Assembly: GCA_002083615.1 (NCBI GenBank)
Contig: MSXO01000020.1
Span: forward strand, 73,588 to 137,587
Direction: 5' to 3'
Length of the DNA stretch: 64,000 nt
DNA from: Proteobacteria bacterium ST_bin11
Lineage (GTDB): Bacteria; Pseudomonadota; Gammaproteobacteria; Methylococcales; Methylomonadaceae
Position 1 is the stretch's first letter. Every line of letters starts with the position of its first letter. The notes under the pieces are model-generated. The model did no database searches. It was not told where the DNA came from and saw only the letters and a program-made list of their open reading frames with translations. The position numbers were made by a program, and so were the translations under genes. Below are positions 60,803 to 64,000 of this stretch, in pieces.

Positions 60803-63800
60803 ATGCGCGTTTTGCCCAATTTTGCCCACTGGTCCCTGCGGCGCAAGCTGGTGTCCATCATCATGTTTAGTTGTGCAGTATGCCTGTTCGTCAGTCTATC
60901 GGTAATGGTGGTTAGCTCGGTGGTGAGTCGCTATCGAGGCGTGTTGCACGAATTGTCCAGTTTGGCCGACGTGTTAGCCGAAAACGGCCAAGCCGCGCTG
61001 GTGTTTGCCGATAAAGCCGAAGCCAGCAGGTTGCTGGTGTCTTTGAAAGACCGGCCGGAGCTATATGCAGCCTGGATGGTGTCCGCCGATGGCGGGGTAC
61101 TCGCGTCATGGAGCCGGGGAACAGCGGATATCGGCATACCCAGCGACTACCGCCGACCCTTCCGCGAACTGCGTACCAACTTCTGGAGCCGGCGCGCCGA
61201 GCTATTCACGCCGGTGATCAAAAATACCGAGCTGGTCGGCTACGTGTTGCTGCAAGCCGATTTCACCGCACAATGGAACGATCAACTGGCCGACTTGGGC
61301 AAGAGTTTGGGGGCTGCAGGGCTGGCGCTGATATTGGTCTACCTGTTGGCAATACGCTTGCAGCGCATCATTTCCAGGCCGATAGAGGAGCTGGCTACGG
61401 CCGCGCGGCTTATCGCCGAGGATAAAAATTACGCGTTACGCGTGGCGCAGCGCGACCGGGACGAGATTGGCGATTTGGTGCAGGCCTTTAATACCATGTT
61501 GGGCGAGATCCAACTGCGCGACGAAACCCTGACCGGCCATCGCGATCGCCTGGAAGCCGAAGTGGCGCAACGCACCGAAGAATTATTGCAAGCCAAAGAG
61601 GAAGCAGAAGCCGCCTCGCGCTCCAAAGGCATGTTCCTGGCGAATATGAGTCATGAAATCCGCACGCCGATGAACGCGATCATCGGCTTGTCGGATTTGG
61701 CGTTGAACAGCGATCTGTCGCCCAAGCTACGGGATTATCTAAGGAAAATCCACACCTCATCGCTGGCCTTGTTGGGGATTACCAACGATATTCTCGATTA
61801 CTCCAAAGTCGAAGCCGGCCGCATGGAATTGCAGACCGAAGCGTTTAGTTTGGAGGATGTGTTAGAGAATGTGCTGAATCTGTTCATCGTCCGCGCCGAG
61901 GAAAAAGGCCTGGAGCTGGTGCTGGAACTGGATTCCGCATTGCCGCCGCGCTTGATTGGCGATGCGCTGCGCTTGGGGCAAATATTGAACAATCTGGTTG
62001 GTAATGCGGTGAAATTTACCGAGGCGGGGGAAATTCATATCAAAGTTTCCCAGTTGGCAAAAACCCACGGCTACTCCACCTTGAGTTTTTCGGTACGTGA
62101 TACCGGTATTGGCATGTCTGCGGAACAGCTCGAGCATTTGTTTCATGCCTTTACCCAGGCCGACGGCTCGATTACCCGCCGCTTTGGCGGTACCGGGCTG
62201 GGATTGACCATCAGTAAGCGGCTGGTGGAAATGATGGGCGGTAATTTAGCCGTGCAGAGCCAGCTTGGCGAAGGCAGCTTATTCGAGTTTACGCTGTTGC
62301 TGCCGTTTCCGTCCGAGCAGAAAGCGCGATCGATTCCCGGCCATCTGCAAAGCATGCGGGTGTTGATCGTCGACGATTTGGACATTTCCCGGCAGATGTT
62401 GCGCGATATTTTGCTGGCCTGGGGCTTTCAGGTCGAGGAAGCCGCATCCGGGGCCGAAGCCTTGGCAGCGCTACGCGCCGCCAACGATGCCAATCGGGAT
62501 TTCGAGTTGGTGTTGCTGGATTGGAAAATGCCCGGTCTGGATGGTGTGCAGGTTACCCGGGAAATTCGCGAGATGGTGCGCCGCACCGAGATTCGTAGCG
62601 CCCCGGTCGTGATTATGGTGACGGCCTTCAGCCGCGAGAAATTGTTAAGTGCGGCGGGCGATGCGATACCCGACGGTATTTTGGTCAAGCCGGTGATGCC
62701 TTCGACCTTACTCGAGGCCTTGACGCGTTTGCAGGGCGGCAATACCGAGCAGGGCATTGAAAAAAGCCGGCCGCTGCTGGCTGGCATGGCGGCCTCAATA
62801 CGCGGTGCCCGCATCCTGTTGGTGGAGGACAACGAGGTCAACCAAATGGTCGCCAGGGAATATCTGGAAAGCTCCGGCTTGCACGTCACCGTGGTTAATA
62901 ACGGCCGGGAAGGGGTCGAGGCGGTCAGGAAAGCCCGTTACGATGCCGTGTTGATGGACTTACAAATGCCGGAGATGAGCGGTATCGAAGCTACCCGGCT
63001 GATCCGCCAGGATGCGCGTTTTGTCGATTTGCCCATCATTGCCATGACTGCGGCAGTACAGGAGCGCGAGCGCAACGATTGTTACGCCGCCGGTATGAAC
63101 GATCATATCGGCAAGCCGGTCTTGCCGCAGACCTTGATGGCCGCCTTGCTGCGCTGGATAAAACCGTTGGGAAGCAGCGCATCTGTCGAGCTGGCGGCGC
63201 CGAAGTCAGAGTCTATGGTCTCCGGCTTATCCAGGGAATTGCCTGGATTCGATATGGAGTATATTCGGCTTATGATCGGCGAGGACAGTCGTAAATTACA
63301 GCTTTTGTTCGAGTGTTTTACAGATAAGTTTGCCGATACAATGCAACGCCTAAGAGCGTTGCACAGCGCCGAAAAAACCGAGCAGGCGGTGGATTTGCTG
63401 CACAATTTAAAGGGAGCTGCCGGCGTGCTGGGCGCTGTCGAACTGAGCCGGGCCGCGGCGAATCTGGAGGATGCCTTGCAGGCCGGTATGCCGTTCGATG
63501 CTTGCCTCAGCGCTTGCGAGACCAGTCTGGCGGCAACCCTGCGCACGATTGCTGATTTCACCGCGACGGGCGCCGTTGCCGACCCGCGGAACGAAGCTGC
63601 GGATTGGGCGGCGGCAAACGAGTTGGCCGGCCAGTTGCGCGGCTTGTTGGAGGGTAGCGATTTTGTGCCCAATGACTTAATCGAGCAATTGAAGATTGCG
63701 CTGCCTTGCCCGGAAACCCGGTTACTGATAAAAAAAATAGAAAAACAGGTCGGCAATATCGACTATGGTCAGGCTAGAGTGACGTTGGCCGAGTTGCAAA

Positions 63801-63835
63801 CCTGGATAGCGTCACAGCGACAAAACAGAGGATAG
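60803..63835 (+). CDS. Hybrid sensor histidine kinase with two receiver domains and HPt
   Basis: A 1010-residue membrane sensor. Two helices (about 18-42 and 168-187) bracket a periplasmic CHASE8-type segment. A HAMP domain (RPIEELATAARLIAED) and coiled coil lead to HisKA with His at about 284 (MSHEIRTPMNAIIGLS), then the ATPase domain (NLVGNAVKFTEAGEI, DTGIGM, GGTGLGLTIS). Two receiver domains have Asp near 572 (LDWKMPGLDG) and 718 (MDLQMPEMSG). An HPt domain with His near 866 (LLHNLKGAAGVLGA) ends it. It forms an operon with YfiR before it and a response regulator 2 nt after it. ATG 60803 follows GGGAGATAG. Confidence 0.95.
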   Translation: MRVLPNFAHWSLRRKLVSIIMFSCAVCLFVSLSVMVVSSVVSRYRGVLHELSSLADVLAENGQAALVFADKAEASRLLVSLKDRPELYAAWMVSADGGVLASWSRGTADIGIPSDYRRPFRELRTNFWSRRAELFTPVIKNTELVGYVLLQADFTAQWNDQLADLGKSLGAAGLALILVYLLAIRLQRIISRPIEELATAARLIAEDKNYALRVAQRDRDEIGDLVQAFNTMLGEIQLRDETLTGHRDRLEAEVAQRTEELLQAKEEAEAASRSKGMFLANMSHEIRTPMNAIIGLSDLALNSDLSPKLRDYLRKIHTSSLALLGITNDILDYSKVEAGRMELQTEAFSLEDVLENVLNLFIVRAEEKGLELVLELDSALPPRLIGDALRLGQILNNLVGNAVKFTEAGEIHIKVSQLAKTHGYSTLSFSVRDTGIGMSAEQLEHLFHAFTQADGSITRRFGGTGLGLTISKRLVEMMGGNLAVQSQLGEGSLFEFTLLLPFPSEQKARSIPGHLQSMRVLIVDDLDISRQMLRDILLAWGFQVEEAASGAEALAALRAANDANRDFELVLLDWKMPGLDGVQVTREIREMVRRTEIRSAPVVIMVTAFSREKLLSAAGDAIPDGILVKPVMPSTLLEALTRLQGGNTEQGIEKSRPLLAGMAASIRGARILLVEDNEVNQMVAREYLESSGLHVTVVNNGREGVEAVRKARYDAVLMDLQMPEMSGIEATRLIRQDARFVDLPIIAMTAAVQERERNDCYAAGMNDHIGKPVLPQTLMAALLRWIKPLGSSASVELAAPKSESMVSGLSRELPGFDMEYIRLMIGEDSRKLQLLFECFTDKFADTMQRLRALHSAEKTEQAVDLLHNLKGAAGVLGAVELSRAAANLEDALQAGMPFDACLSACETSLAATLRTIADFTATGAVADPRNEAADWAAANELAGQLRGLLEGSDFVPNDLIEQLKIALPCPETRLLIKKIEKQVGNIDYGQARVTLAELQTWIASQRQNRG

Positions 63836-63837
63836 TC

Positions 63838-64000
63838 ATGACTGCCGAGATCTCCAAGCCCTTGATTTTGATCGTAGACGATACGCCGACCAACATTCAG
63901 GTATTGGCGGAAAATTTGATCGACGAGTATCGAATCAAGGTGGCGGTCAGCGGCGAGGCGGCGCTGGAGGCCATCGAGCGGCAAGGTCCGCCCGATCTGA
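63838..64000 (+). CDS. Response regulator, N-terminal part (runs off the window)
   Basis: The first 54 residues are a receiver domain: LILIVDDTPTNIQVLAENL with the acidic pair DD, followed by VAVSGEAALEAIERQGPPDL, after which the phosphorylated Asp would come. The output domain lies outside the window. This receiver type is often joined to GGDEF, HD-GYP or another kinase domain. The gene begins 2 nt after the hybrid kinase, its probable phosphodonor. Confidence 0.9.
   Translation, partial: MTAEISKPLILIVDDTPTNIQVLAENLIDEYRIKVAVSGEAALEAIERQGPPDL

Overview
The window looks like chromosomal DNA of a Gram-negative gammaproteobacterium, most likely a Methylomonas-type methanotroph. That assignment is inference from the gene mix: a his(B)HAFI run, PepN, PsiE- and DUF423-type proteins, VPLPA/PEP-CTERM sorting tails, a TonB receptor with a YfiR/hybrid-kinase module, and a CrtC/AttH-type lipocalin protein. 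No rRNA gene or species marker is present.

Layout. 1-4735: a decayed DUF2442 gene, a REP-associated transposase (RAYT) between inverted REP/BIME copies, and type I restriction-modification genes hsdS and hsdM, with no hsdR in view. 5422-5497: tRNA-Thr(CGT). 5508-12923 (minus strand): histidine genes hisB-hisH-hisA-hisF-hisI, then pepN, a PsiE-like protein, DUF423 and moaB. 13079-18532: housekeeping and small genes (AI-2E-type permease, Rieske protein, CBS protein, YgjP-like metallopeptidase, DUF5710, glycosyltransferase plus sterol desaturase). 19143-20136: one intact and one decayed protein with an exosortase-type C-terminal tail.

20985-52347 (plus strand) is the main feature: a roughly 31 kb locus for an extracellular contractile injection system (eCIS, the Afp/PVC/MAC class). 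In order it holds a DUF4255 cap protein, a carboxypeptidase-regulatory-like protein, sheath, tube, a sheath-like protein, a second tube, a CIS_tube (Afp7-type) gene broken by two single-base insertions, a DUF5908-type small protein, a spike split into gpD-like and gpV-like halves, a protein with a C-terminal membrane segment, gp25-like, baseplate J-like and gpI-like wedge proteins, three consecutive genes sharing an N-terminal module, a conserved protein that may be the tape measure, an AAA+ ATPase, a 1238-residue DUF4157 protein that is the best cargo candidate, and a TPR protein. Two copies of a hairpin-rich repeat sit in the only long spacers inside the cluster. No phage head, packaging, integrase or lysis gene is present, which argues against a prophage.

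52747-64000: a compositionally different methyltransferase gene, a small membrane protein, modBC (molybdate transport, no modA alongside), a TonB-dependent receptor, a CrtC/AttH-like protein, and a YfiR - hybrid histidine kinase - response regulator run that leaves the window at its right edge.
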